A DNA stretch of 64,000 bases from Thalassobacillus cyri (GTDB lineage: Bacteria; Bacillota; Bacilli; Bacillales; Halobacillaceae): the NCBI RefSeq assembly GCF_900107755.1, contig NZ_FNQR01000016.1:1-64000 (forward strand), in the 5' to 3' direction. Of this stretch, positions 1 to 8,056 are shown one piece after another (position 1 is the first letter of the stretch; each line of letters opens with the position of its first letter). Under the pieces are notes generated by a model that had not been told where the DNA came from, did not search any database, and was given only the letters and a program-made list of their open reading frames with translations. The position numbers and the translations under genes are program-made.

Positions 1-11
1 AGAATTCAAGG

Positions 12-78
12 GGAAGTCCTCCTTTTGATGTTTGTATTTGGTTGTACAAATGCATCATAACGGAGGGCTTTTTTTAAT
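12..78 (+). terminator. Long hairpin terminator of an upstream gene
   Basis: The arms AAGTCCTCC and GGAGGGCTT bracket an inner helix (TTGATG with CATCAT, and TTGTA with TACAA), and the right arm runs into seven T residues. This is a Rho-independent terminator shape on the plus strand. The gene it ends lies left of the window. Confidence 0.6.
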
Positions 79-91
79 ACAAGGACCCCTC

Positions 92-395
92 TATTGAATC
101 CCACAGGAATCTCCCGCGGGAGAAAGGGCTGGGCGAGATCCCGCAGGGCTTTTAGCCCGAGGAAGCTTGCCAGGTCCCCGCAGGAAAGAAATGAATGCGT
201 AATCGCCTTGGGAGACACGACACGCATAAGCAGAACAGCAAAAGGGAAATGTTCTTTCTTCCCGTTGATGGACTGCTTATGTCACGAGTGTCTAGGCGAT
301 GAAGCTGGAAAGCGAGTTGTTTCCCAGACTATCCCATTCCTCTCATGTTAACGGACCCCACCATCTCGAAACTGAGTCTTCAATTAAAGGGAGCA
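92..395. repeat. Dispersed mosaic repeat, copy 1
   Basis: This stretch is repeated nearly word for word around 29,550-29,800 and 48,620-48,890. Its core, 202-300, folds as one interrupted hairpin: ATCGCCT with AGGCGAT, AGACAC with GTGTCT, CATAAGCAG with CTGCTTATG, and GGGAA with TTCCC. A right-end block at 361-391 (ATCTCGAAACTGAGTCTTCA) matches the right ends of the copies at 29.8 kb and 53.5 kb and is an imperfect inverted repeat of the left ends seen there. The left-end block is not visible here, so this copy is truncated or rearranged. Short reading frames inside it look like accidents of composition. A non-autonomous mobile or structured-RNA element fits best. Confidence 0.75.
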
Positions 396-556
396 TAACT
401 TTAAAATCAAGAGATTTTTTTAAAAAAGAAAAGCGAGCTGTTCCACTGACAAGATTACTTATGGCAAGGGAACCCTCTATCTTGATTTTTAAAGAATACA
501 GTATCTTAATTTCATGATATTGTAAATAGAGAATTAGATGAAAAGGAGAATAGGCG

Positions 557-1108
557 ATGACTGAAAAAGAGAAAATGCTGCGTGGTGAACTTTATCAGGC
601 TTGGGATGAGGAATTGGTTTAGGAGCGGTTACGGGCCAGGAAGTTCACAAGAGAATTCAACCATTCGAGTGAGCATGGCAGCGATTACCGAATTCGATTG
701 ATTAGGGAGTTATTCGGATCGACTGGTGAAGAATTCGGTATCGAGCCGCCTTTTTATTGCGATTATGGCTATAATATTCATGTCGGCGAAGAATTCTTTG
801 CAAATTTTGATTGTGTATTTTTAGATGTGTGTAAAATTACATTTGGCGATCGGGTTTTGCTGGGACCGAAAGTTCAAGTGACGGCTACACACCCCCTCCA
901 TGCCGAGAAAAGAAAGACAGGACTGGAATTCGGAAAGCCTATCTATGTGGGAAATGATGTTTGGATTGGCGGAGGATCTATATTGAATCCTGGCGTGACA
1001 ATTGGTGATAATACGGTTACCGGTTCTGGAAGCGTCGTGACACGCGATATTCCAGCTAATGTATTCGCGGCTGGAAACCCGTGCAGTGTCGTTAGACAAT
1101 TAAATTGA
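557..1108 (+). pseudogene. maa: Maltose O-acetyltransferase, interrupted by an in-frame TAG
   Basis: Read from ATG 557 behind an AAAAGGAG ribosome site, one continuous frame encodes a left-handed beta-helix acetyltransferase of the Maa/LacA/NodL family. These enzymes move acetyl from acetyl-CoA to maltose or glucose. Visible family features are the N-terminal TEKEKMLRGELY block, EPPFYCDYGYNIHVGEEFFANFDCVFLDV, LGPKVQ, the THPLHAEKR active-site region, and the hexapeptide repeats VWIGGG and TVTGSGSVVT. Codon 22 is TAG (620-622), where relatives carry Lys or Gln (LV-stop-ERLRAR). A single substitution would explain it. Restart at ATG 698 would give a 136-residue product that lacks the N-terminal cap but keeps the catalytic domain. 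A sequencing error is the main alternative. Confidence 0.82.
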
Positions 1109-1201
1109 TACAATAGTTATGGATAGCATCTCATGTAATATTTCGTTACCATCTATAATGGTTGAAGGATAATTGAATTGCAGGAAAGAGGGGATGACAG
1201 G

Positions 1202-1957
1202 ATGATTAAACGAAAAAGTAAGCGGGAAATCGAACTGATGCAAGAAGCTGGCAAGCTGCTGGCCAAGGTGCATAAAGAACTCAGGAGTTTTATAAAACCA
1301 GGAATCACCACCATGGATATTGAAAATTTCGTGGAAAAATATTTAGTAAAGCATGGGGCAACAGCCGAGCAAAAAGGGTATCAAGGGTATGAATATGCCA
1401 CATGCGCTTCCATCAACGATGAGATTTGTCATGGTTTCCCACGAAAAGATGAATTGAAGGATGGAGATATCGTTACAGTGGATATGGTAATCCGTTTGAA
1501 CGGTGGTTTGGCGGATTCTGCCTGGACACATCCGGTCGGAAATATCAGCGAAGAGGCACAAAAGCTGATGGATGTTACAAAATCCTCCCTTTATAAAGGG
1601 ATTGAGCAGGCGCAAGTCGGGAAGCGTATCGGCGATATCGGCCATGCGATTCAAAGCTATGTCGAAGGGGAAGGCTACTCAGTTGTTCGTGATTTCACGG
1701 GTCATGGAATAGGTGAGACGATTCATGAGGATCCATACATTCCCCACTTTGGTGAAGCTGGAAAAGGAGCCCGCTTGAAAGAAGGAATGGTCATTACGAT
1801 TGAGCCGATGGTCAATATTGGCGGTTGGGAAAGCAAGATGGATACAAATAACTGGACGGCTAGGACTGTAGATGGTTCGCTGTCTGCCCAATATGAACAT
1901 ACCGTAGCAATCACGGCTGATGGTCCGGTGATTTTAACCGAGCAAGAAGAAGATTAA
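1202..1957 (+). CDS. map: Methionine aminopeptidase, type I
   Basis: This cytoplasmic metalloenzyme removes the initiator methionine from new proteins. The 251-residue protein has the pita-bread fold with all five expected metal ligands: Asp94 (VTVDMV), Asp105 (LADSAW), His168 (FTGHGIG), Glu201 (TIEPMV) and Glu232 (YEHTVA), plus the conserved His77. ATG 1202 is preferred because a GGAAAGAGGGG ribosome site lies upstream and the family begins about there; an in-frame start at 1178 would add eight residues. It stands alone, away from the ribosomal-protein cluster where Bacillus mapA sits, so it may be a second, accessory enzyme. Confidence 0.93.
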   Translation: MIKRKSKREIELMQEAGKLLAKVHKELRSFIKPGITTMDIENFVEKYLVKHGATAEQKGYQGYEYATCASINDEICHGFPRKDELKDGDIVTVDMVIRLNGGLADSAWTHPVGNISEEAQKLMDVTKSSLYKGIEQAQVGKRIGDIGHAIQSYVEGEGYSVVRDFTGHGIGETIHEDPYIPHFGEAGKGARLKEGMVITIEPMVNIGGWESKMDTNNWTARTVDGSLSAQYEHTVAITADGPVILTEQEED

Positions 1958-1961
1958 AAAG

Positions 1962-2013
1962 AAAGCTGTCCCAGAAAGGTGAATGTGAAATCACTTTCAA
2001 GGACAGCTTTTTT
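1962..2013. terminator. Terminator between convergent genes
   Basis: AAAGCTGTCC pairs with GGACAGCTTT and is followed by a T run. The leading A tract lets the same hairpin work on the minus strand, so it can serve both map and the convergent hydrolase gene. Confidence 0.85.
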
Positions 2014-2023
2014 ATTTACATAT

Positions 2024-2881
2024 TTATTTTGTTTCCAGGGGCTGGCGAACTTCCGTATGCTTCTTTAGAAATTCGAGCCGCTTACCCCATAGTTCGTTGG
2101 CGTGGTCTCCAATCCAAATCAAGTGACTATCGGATGGAACCTCATATATCTCACTATGGGGAACCAGTGATTGAAGCAGAATCGCATTCGAGTAATGGAC
2201 ACTGCCGTCTTTTTGAGAGTACATACCAAGGACAGGAACTGTAAGTTTTGAGAGGTCAATAGGGTTATGATCTAAATCAGCGGAAAACCCTTTACCGTAG
2301 TGGGAAGTGGCGAGCATATCATAGAGGAATCTCCGGTCTTGCTTGGATAGACCACGTAAGAGCTTTTCAGGATCTTCAGTAGTCAACTCCTTTAACATCA
2401 ACTTCATCACAAAGTCAGGTTGGACTTTCAAAAGACTCCGCAAACCTCTCCATACAAGTGAGCCGGCTGGTGCGAACAATAGCTTTCCTTTACGCTGGAA
2501 TCGTACTTCCCAGGGCGTTACGAGTGCAGCTTCAAGAGTCAATGTTTTTACCCGGGATGGATAATGAAAAGCAAGCGCAAGTCCAGTAGGACCCGCGGCA
2601 GATACAGTAATGACGTGGGCTGTGGGGATTGACAGGTGGTCAAGGACTTCAATCAATGTATCTGCAAAGTCTTCGGGTTTCTTTCCGGTTCTGATATCTG
2701 TTTTATCATAGCCTGGCCGTGAAACTGTCAACAAGGTGTATCCTTCATGGATGAGGCTTCGGTGTGAAAGATCTGTGTCACGGCTGCAATGCCCGCCTTT
2801 TAATAATAAAATGACAGGACCATTGCCTTCATAACTGAACTCAACCAGCCCCTTGGAAGTTTCAAATAAAATCGGCTTCAT
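2024..2881 (-). CDS. Alpha/beta-fold hydrolase
   Basis: This 285-residue protein looks like a soluble alpha/beta hydrolase of unknown substrate. A catalytic triad can be proposed: Ser94 in ITVSAAGP, Asp225 in SQKDGSV and His253 in SDSHLIW. The segment LLLKGGH near residue 25-31 is the likely oxyanion-hole strand. The nucleophile elbow reads T-V-S-A-A-G, so the first glycine of the usual G-x-S-x-G is replaced by Thr. No signal peptide or membrane segment is seen. It is divergent from the BtuF-like gene. Esterase, lipase or C-C hydrolase activity cannot be separated from sequence alone. Confidence 0.75.
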   Translation of the reverse strand: MKPILFETSKGLVEFSYEGNGPVILLLKGGHCSRDTDLSHRSLIHEGYTLLTVSRPGYDKTDIRTGKKPEDFADTLIEVLDHLSIPTAHVITVSAAGPTGLALAFHYPSRVKTLTLEAALVTPWEVRFQRKGKLLFAPAGSLVWRGLRSLLKVQPDFVMKLMLKELTTEDPEKLLRGLSKQDRRFLYDMLATSHYGKGFSADLDHNPIDLSKLTVPVLGMYSQKDGSVHYSNAILLQSLVPHSEIYEVPSDSHLIWIGDHANELWGKRLEFLKKHTEVRQPLETK

Positions 2882-2977
2882 CCTAACACCCTTCCCTAAT
2901 GGTTATCGCTACTCTAAATATAAGCTATAATGGAAGAAAATGAAATACCTGATAATTCCGAAATAGGAGGAGATAAT

Positions 2978-3760
2978 GTGCGAATTGTGTCAATATGCCC
3001 CAGTAACACAGAGCTTCTTGCATACTTGGGAAAAACAGAATGGCTGGTAGGGGTGGATGACTATTCCGATTGGCCGGAAGAAATAAATCATCTCCCGCGA
3101 GTAGGGCCGGATTTATCGATTGATATGGAAAAGGTCGCAGCGCTTGAGCCGGATCTGGTGCTTGCCTCCTTAAGCGTTCCGGGGATGGAAAAGAATATAG
3201 AAGCTTTGGATAAAAAAGGGCTGCCATATATCATCTTGAACCCAAATTCATTAACAGAGATTGCCGATGACCTGGTAACAGTCGGAGAAGCAATTGGTTT
3301 AGAGTCATCTGCGAGAGAAAAGAGGGAGGAGTTTGTCCGAAATATTGAAAAGTACCGGAGCAGGGCAGGACAATTGACGGAGCGGCCTGCTTTATATTGG
3401 GAGTGGTGGCCGAAGCCCATTTTCACCCCTGGAAAAGCGAACTGGCTTACCGAGATAAGTGAACTTGCCGGTGCGTATAATATTTTTCAAACAGAAGCGG
3501 AAGCGAATATCCAAACCGATTGGGGGGATGTGCTGCAACGGAATCCTGAACATATCTGTATGGTGTGGGTAGGCGTTAAAGAAGAAAAAATGAACCCGGC
3601 GCTTGTGAAGAAGCGTCCGGGCTGGGAGGAAATGACGGCAGTCAAGCAGAATCAGATCCATGTCCTGGAGGAATCGCTATATTGCCGACCGTCTCCTCGT
3701 TTGTTAGAAGGATTGAAAAAACTTTCTGACCTTCTCCATCCTGAAATTTCCCAGGATTAG
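2978..3760 (+). CDS. BtuF/FepB-like cobalamin-binding family protein without signal peptide
   Basis: This 260-residue protein belongs to the periplasmic-binding fold used for cobalamin and siderophores (Peripla_BP_2). It starts directly with the mature-domain strand RIVSICPSNTELLAYLG, followed by LVGVDDYSDWPEE and a LEPDLVLAS helix typical of BtuF. No signal peptide, lipobox or ABC partner genes are present, so it is probably cytoplasmic and not a classical importer component. GTG 2978 is chosen because AGGAGG ends seven bases upstream. A TATAAT at 2926-2931 is a likely -10 element. Its stop overlaps the stop of the convergent downstream gene by four bases. Confidence 0.8.
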   Translation: MRIVSICPSNTELLAYLGKTEWLVGVDDYSDWPEEINHLPRVGPDLSIDMEKVAALEPDLVLASLSVPGMEKNIEALDKKGLPYIILNPNSLTEIADDLVTVGEAIGLESSAREKREEFVRNIEKYRSRAGQLTERPALYWEWWPKPIFTPGKANWLTEISELAGAYNIFQTEAEANIQTDWGDVLQRNPEHICMVWVGVKEEKMNPALVKKRPGWEEMTAVKQNQIHVLEESLYCRPSPRLLEGLKKLSDLLHPEISQD

Positions 3761-4584
3761 TGAATGCTACGTTTATGCTTAGGAATCGCCAGTTCCCGGA
3801 AGTTATCTGCCAGTTCATTCAATTGCTTGGTGAGTGCTTCACCTTCCATCGGCAGACCGTGGCCGGTGATTGCGACAGAAGGATCCAGTTCAGCCAACCG
3901 CTTGACGGATGTCTCAGCCTCTCGCCAGTTAGGAGTATAATAGGCGGGAGGTCCGTGGACATGTTGAGCCTGGGTGAAAACGGAAAGGGTGGACTCTGTT
4001 TTTTCTGTAGTAAATGCATCTCCAGCAATCAAGGCTTTGTCTTTTTTCCGGAATAAGGAAATGTGCCCAGGTGTATGGCCTGGGGTATGAATGTATTTCC
4101 AATCTGGTAAAAAGGGTAGGCTTCCATCTTCCGGAAGTTTCTCGGCATATCTTGCCAGGTTTACGCCTCTGGATGGAAAAAACGGTGAGAATAAGGCAAT
4201 GGTGCCGCCACCCACGGTTGAATCCCCGACTGGATAATCCCGTCTTCCGATGACATAGTCCCACTCCATCGGATGAACGAAAACCGGGACATCCCAATGC
4301 TTGCAGAGATACTTAGCTGAGCCGACGTGGTCAAAATGCCCGTGTGTCAGAATAATTGCTTTTGGCGGACGGTCTCCAAATCGTTTTTCACAGGCTGCCA
4401 GGATTCGTTCCCCATAGCGGGCAATTCCGGTATCGACAAGTACCCAGTCGTCGGTGTTTTCTGTTCCGATCATACAAACATTGGCGATCAGAGTCTGGTA
4501 AATGGCCAGATCTTCTTTGATGATGTCCGGTTCCGCATGGTCCATTTTCCAACCATCTTGCAAATGTTCCTGATGTTTATCCAT
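3757..4584 (-). CDS. Metallo-beta-lactamase-fold hydrolase
   Basis: This 275-residue cytoplasmic protein has the complete zinc signature of the MBL fold: THGHFDH (His81, His83, Asp85, His86), TPGHTPGH with His170, IAGDAF with Asp189, and a late TGHG. The family includes glyoxalase II, lactonases and assorted thioesterases. Nothing in the sequence fixes the substrate; the VLVDTGIARYGE start is shared by many YflN-like hydrolases. The gene converges on the BtuF-like gene with overlapping stop codons, leaving no room for a terminator between them. Confidence 0.85.
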   Translation of the reverse strand: MDKHQEHLQDGWKMDHAEPDIIKEDLAIYQTLIANVCMIGTENTDDWVLVDTGIARYGERILAACEKRFGDRPPKAIILTHGHFDHVGSAKYLCKHWDVPVFVHPMEWDYVIGRRDYPVGDSTVGGGTIALFSPFFPSRGVNLARYAEKLPEDGSLPFLPDWKYIHTPGHTPGHISLFRKKDKALIAGDAFTTEKTESTLSVFTQAQHVHGPPAYYTPNWREAETSVKRLAELDPSVAITGHGLPMEGEALTKQLNELADNFRELAIPKHKRSIH

Positions 4585-4649
4585 GTCTCATGCTCCTCGT
4601 TTTCTTTTAGTCTTGATAGAAAGCGGGGATGTTATGCATGAAAAGAGAT

Positions 4650-6026
4650 TCAGGCTTTTTTTGTAATAGTTTTCCCAGTCAATCCATATAAGATAGTTAG
4701 TATCGGGCTTAGCAGGCAAAAGAATGCAAACGGCAGATAATCGATGACCGCTACTCCGAGAACATCAGCAAGAAATACACCGCAGACACTCCATGGAACG
4801 AGTGGGTTGATTACTGTCCCGGCATCCTCCAGCGTCCGGGATAAATTTTTTCTGGCCAGATTCGCGCGGTCATAGATATCCTGATATGCTTCGCCTGTCA
4901 AAAGAATCGAAAGGTATTGTTCCCCGATAAAGACATTGATACCGATTGCAGTAAACGCTGTTGATAATGTAATTGTTCGAACAGATTGCAGCATGCGCTG
5001 TACGTGGAACAGCACGGATGGAATGACTCCGGTCACAAAGAACAATCCGCCAAGCGCAAGAGCAAGGATTACAAGTGATATCGTGAACAGCATACTGTCG
5101 ATTCCGCCTCTGGAAAGCATTTCATTGACCATGTCATTATTGGTGCTTGCACTGTAACCGCCAAACCAGGTACTCCACAGTTCACTCCATGGCAGGATCC
5201 CACGTAAGCCGGCAATCAGCGTTGCAGTAATACTGCTGACTGCTAATGCAACAAAGGCTGGTCTTTTTGTGACAGTCATCGCCAGTAAAACAAGGACTGG
5301 AATCCAGGAACTCCAATGAACCAATCCTGATTCAATTAATGCGTTGTGAATTGTAGCTAAATTTTCTGACTGCACACGCTGTTGTGGAGATAACACAGCA
5401 AACAGAATAAAAGAAATGATAAAAGCTGGAATCGTCGTCCAGGCCATGTTTTTAATATGGTCGAATAAATCCACTTTTACTACTGTGGACGCAAGGTTGG
5501 TCGTATCGGATAACGGGGACATTTTATCCCCGAAGAAAGCCCCTGAAACGATGGCGCCTGCTGTCATTGCAAGCGATGCGTCCATCGACTGGGCCACTCC
5601 AAGAAATGCTACTCCAAGGGTAGCACTGGTAGTGAATGAGCTCCCGAGTGCCACACCGGTGATTGCCGTGATCGTAAAAACAATTGCTAGGAACCAGGAT
5701 CCTCCGGCTAAAGAAAAAGAGACATCCATCAATGCCGGGATCGTCCCGCTTGCCATCCAGCTGCTGATCAGAATTCCAATCAGGAAAAAGATCAGGACAG
5801 CACCCATCCCTGATTGGGCACCCTGTACCATCCCTTCCTGAAGCTGGGCAAAGGTGAATTTTTTAATAAATCCATAGGTAATCATCAAAAGTACCGCTAA
5901 TAAAATCGGCACGTGTGGAACACTCTGCAATTCAATGATAAAAAAACTGATCAAACTTACAATAACAAGCAGCATTCCGATTGATTCCATTAACCCTGGT
6001 AATTTTTTAGGCTGTAAATGAAGCAT
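4650..6026 (-). CDS. NhaC-family antiporter/transporter, predicted tyrosine carrier
   Basis: This 458-residue polytopic membrane protein has about eleven hydrophobic segments and NhaC motifs: SGAFFGDKMSPLSDTTNLAS in the middle and AGTVINPLVPWSVCGVFLAD near the C-terminus. NhaC relatives exchange Na+ or H+ for organic anions or amino acids. The tyrosine T-box just upstream argues that this member moves tyrosine or a precursor, as proposed for YheL-type proteins. ATG 6026 follows a TAGGAGGAA site; an earlier in-frame ATG at 6074 lacks one and lies next to the leader terminator. Function is inferred from regulation; family membership is seen directly. Confidence 0.88.
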   Translation of the reverse strand: MLHLQPKKLPGLMESIGMLLVIVSLISFFIIELQSVPHVPILLAVLLMITYGFIKKFTFAQLQEGMVQGAQSGMGAVLIFFLIGILISSWMASGTIPALMDVSFSLAGGSWFLAIVFTITAITGVALGSSFTTSATLGVAFLGVAQSMDASLAMTAGAIVSGAFFGDKMSPLSDTTNLASTVVKVDLFDHIKNMAWTTIPAFIISFILFAVLSPQQRVQSENLATIHNALIESGLVHWSSWIPVLVLLAMTVTKRPAFVALAVSSITATLIAGLRGILPWSELWSTWFGGYSASTNNDMVNEMLSRGGIDSMLFTISLVILALALGGLFFVTGVIPSVLFHVQRMLQSVRTITLSTAFTAIGINVFIGEQYLSILLTGEAYQDIYDRANLARKNLSRTLEDAGTVINPLVPWSVCGVFLADVLGVAVIDYLPFAFFCLLSPILTILYGLTGKTITKKA

Positions 6027-6065
6027 TACGATTCCTCCTATATTCTTAAAAAGCGTAAGTTTGTG

Positions 6066-6290
6066 AACATACAAAAGGCTTCATCCCTGAATAGGGACGA
6101 AGCCTGGCTCCGCGGTACCACCCTGATTGATGAACGATCATCCGCTCTTTCTAAAAGAAAACATAGCCTTGACGAACTCTGTAATTCGAATGGAAAGAAA
6201 CCTGGATTCTCAGCTGCCATCCAGTCTCTGATGCTGTTTCTGTTCCATCTACTGTGGAATCCCTGATGCTTTTCTTTTACACTTAAACGC
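6066..6290 (-). promoter_or_regulatory. Tyrosine T-box leader
   Basis: On the minus strand the canonical T-box AGGGTGGTACCGCGG lies at 6124-6110. The UGGU bulge matches a tRNA ending in A-CCA, the discriminator of tRNA-Tyr. Stem I shows the AGTA motif (6253-6250), the GATGGAA/TTCCATT helix and, in the specifier loop GAATTACAG, the codon TAC at 6183-6181 followed by a purine, which specifies tyrosine. The competing terminator pairs GGCTTCGTCCC with GGGATGAAGCC, followed by TTTTGT (about 6105-6073). Uncharged tRNA-Tyr should switch on the NhaC-type gene. Confidence 0.93.
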
Positions 6291-6308
6291 TTTTATGTTG
6301 TAAAGTAA

Positions 6309-6337
6309 ATATAAAGGATAGCCGGGAAGTTTGTCAA
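6309..6337 (-). promoter_or_regulatory. SigA-type promoter for the T-box leader
   Basis: The minus strand reads TTGACA (6337-6332), a 17-base spacer, then TTATAT (6314-6309). Transcription would begin near 6302, just before stem I of the T-box. Confidence 0.7.
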
Positions 6338-6388
6338 TGTATTTTCTGATTGTCATTTATTACTATTGAGGGTATTATCAATAAGTTC

Positions 6389-6417
6389 TTTCAAGATAAG
6401 TTATAATTGTGTATAAT
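6389..6417 (+). promoter_or_regulatory. SigA-type promoter for azlCD
   Basis: TTTCAA at 6389-6394, a 17-base spacer and TATAAT at 6412-6417 lie just upstream of azlC and diverge from the T-box promoter. Confidence 0.55.
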
Positions 6418-6449
6418 AGTGGAAATTTTCTTGATTGCGGGGGAAAGTT

Positions 6450-7181
6450 GTGGAACCTAATGCTGTTGCTGTAACAGATCAATCTGTGCGGATGACGATG
6501 ATTAAACGGGGGATTGCTGCAGGCTTTCCGATCATGCTCGGCTATTTGCCGGTAGCGATTACATATGGAGTGCTGGCCAGACAATCCGGACTTTCTAATT
6601 TGGAATTGACCCTGATGAGTATTCTTGTTTTCGCGGGAGCTGCCCAGTTCATGGGAGCTAATATGATTGCGTTAGGCACGGGGATGGTCGAAATCGTCAT
6701 TGCTACTTTCGTGTTGAATTTCCGCCATTTTGTCATGAGCCTTTCGTTCATGAACCGTCTGAGGGAAGTGAGCTTGAAGTGGAAAGTCCCCTTATCACTC
6801 GGATTAACCGATGAAACTTTTACGGTTTCTTCCCTGCATGCCAAAGAGGCAAAGGAGACCCATGGAACCTGGTTTTATGGAGCGTTGATTCTTACTGCTT
6901 ATATATCGTGGGTAGGCGGTTCTTTTTTAGGCGGTGTACTGGGCGATGTGATTCCAGGCAGACTTAGCCAAAGTATGGGAATTGCTTTGTATGCCATGTT
7001 CATCGGTTTACTGATTCCATCTGTAAAAAAAGAGACAAAGGTTGCACTGGTAGCTTTGCTGGCGATGCTAATCAATTTCTTTTTCTCATTATTTATCAGT
7101 GATGGATGGGCGATAGTACTTGGAACGATCATTGGCGGGGGCTGTGGCGTCTTCCTGCTGAAAGGAGAGGAAGCAGCATGA
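6450..7181 (+). CDS. azlC: AzlC-family branched-chain amino acid exporter, large subunit
   Basis: This membrane protein of about 243 residues has roughly seven helices and the AzlC/YgaZ signatures FPIMLGYLPVAITYGVLA, LVFAGAAQFMG and LNFRHFVMSLSF. Paired with AzlD it exports branched-chain amino acids or analogues; in B. subtilis AzlCD gives azaleucine resistance. GTG 6450 sits after a GGGGGAAAG site; TTG 6435 and ATG 6492 are possible alternatives. The stop overlaps the azlD start in an ATGA, implying translational coupling. Confidence 0.9.
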   Translation: MEPNAVAVTDQSVRMTMIKRGIAAGFPIMLGYLPVAITYGVLARQSGLSNLELTLMSILVFAGAAQFMGANMIALGTGMVEIVIATFVLNFRHFVMSLSFMNRLREVSLKWKVPLSLGLTDETFTVSSLHAKEAKETHGTWFYGALILTAYISWVGGSFLGGVLGDVIPGRLSQSMGIALYAMFIGLLIPSVKKETKVALVALLAMLINFFFSLFISDGWAIVLGTIIGGGCGVFLLKGEEAA

Positions 7182-7468
7182 TGTGGGTGATCATCGGGAT
7201 GGCAATTGTCACTGCTATCCCAAGGTTAATGCCGGCTTTTATAGTGGATAAGTTGAACTTTCCCCGTTGGGTGGATCGATGGCTGAACGCGATTCCTTAC
7301 GCAGCTTTAGGAGCATTGATTTTCCCAGGGATCATGACAGTGAAACCGGATGCTCCTCATGTCGGGTTGATCGGCGGGGCGGTCGCCATTACATTAGCAT
7401 GGTTCGGGATGAATATAATCTTAGTGGTGATAGGTGCGATCACTACAGTGTTTTTGGTGACTCTCTAG
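7178..7468 (+). CDS. azlD: AzlD-family branched-chain amino acid exporter, small subunit
   Basis: This 96-residue protein has three to four hydrophobic helices and the family motifs TAIPRLMPAF and LNAIPYAALGALIFPGI. It completes the AzlCD exporter. The start ATG 7178 overlaps the azlC stop (ATGA) and is preceded by AAAGGAGAGG inside azlC. No clear terminator follows before the next gene. Confidence 0.9.
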   Translation: MMWVIIGMAIVTAIPRLMPAFIVDKLNFPRWVDRWLNAIPYAALGALIFPGIMTVKPDAPHVGLIGGAVAITLAWFGMNIILVVIGAITTVFLVTL

Positions 7469-7531
7469 TCACGCGCCCTGTTGCGATGCATATAGTGTAG
7501 AGATTATTCCTATAAAGGAGTTTGATCGCAT

Positions 7532-8044
7532 ATGGATCGACAACAAGGAGGATTTTTTTCTAACTTACCTGGATTTGGCGGCGGCTATGGCCAAGGGCAA
7601 GGTCCTGGCGGCTTTCCAGGCTTCGGCCCTGGCGGAGGCGGTTTTCCGGGCCAGGGTCCAGGTGGCTTCCCTGGCGGACCGGGCGGATTCCCTGGAGGTC
7701 CAGGTGGCTTTCCAGGTCAGGGCCCAGGAGGATTCCCGGGGCAAGGACCGGTAGGCGGTGGTCAGGGGCAGACGATGCAATTACCACCACCGCCAACAGA
7801 TGTACCACAATTTGGAGCACAGTCATTCCAAGGCGGACCTGGGGTGTATGCTGTAGACCCTGGGGCTTTTTACGGCTGCCTATACCGAATGACGAGAGTG
7901 ATGCTGCGTAACGGGCAAAGATTTTGGTTCTACCCTGTATTCATCGGGCGCCGGTCTGTTGCCGGTTATCGTTGGCGGCCACGCCGCAGGCAATGGGTTT
8001 ATTTTGGCATAGATACAGATCGAATTGTTACCTTCCAATGTTAA
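7532..8044 (+). CDS. Gly/Pro-rich repeat protein with basic aromatic C-terminal domain
   Basis: The 170-residue product has two parts. Residues about 12-75 are tandem G-F-P-G-(Q/G)-G-P-G-G units, low in complexity and collagen-like in glycine spacing. Residues about 110-170 form a compact block (YGCLYRMTRVMLRNGQRFWF onward) rich in Arg, Tyr and Trp, ending in Cys. No signal peptide is seen. ATG 7532 follows AAAGGAG. Such architecture is common in spore-coat and exosporium-type proteins of Bacillaceae, but no named family is recognised, so a surface or coat role is only a guess. The repeats use varied codons, so they are not a recent DNA slippage product. Confidence 0.75.
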   Translation: MDRQQGGFFSNLPGFGGGYGQGQGPGGFPGFGPGGGGFPGQGPGGFPGGPGGFPGGPGGFPGQGPGGFPGQGPVGGGQGQTMQLPPPPTDVPQFGAQSFQGGPGVYAVDPGAFYGCLYRMTRVMLRNGQRFWFYPVFIGRRSVAGYRWRPRRRQWVYFGIDTDRIVTFQC

Positions 8045-8056
8045 CAAGTAAGAAAG

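Noticed and set aside
94-351. Reading frame of about 85 codons inside repeat copy 1, with similar frames at 29577-29762 and 48692-48877 and opposite-strand frames
   Set aside because: The frames coincide with the structured repeat, have no good ribosome sites, and change length between copies while the hairpin stays 99 bases. They look like by-products of a conserved RNA or DNA structure.
3757-3760. Overlapping stop codons of convergent genes as a frameshift or fusion artefact
   Set aside because: Both proteins have normal family ends; the four-base overlap (also at 54356-54359) is simply compact convergent packing.
7560-7826. CRISPR-like short tandem repeats
   Set aside because: The repeated GGTGGCTTTCCAGG-type units are in-frame codons of the Gly/Pro protein, with no unique spacers or cas genes.
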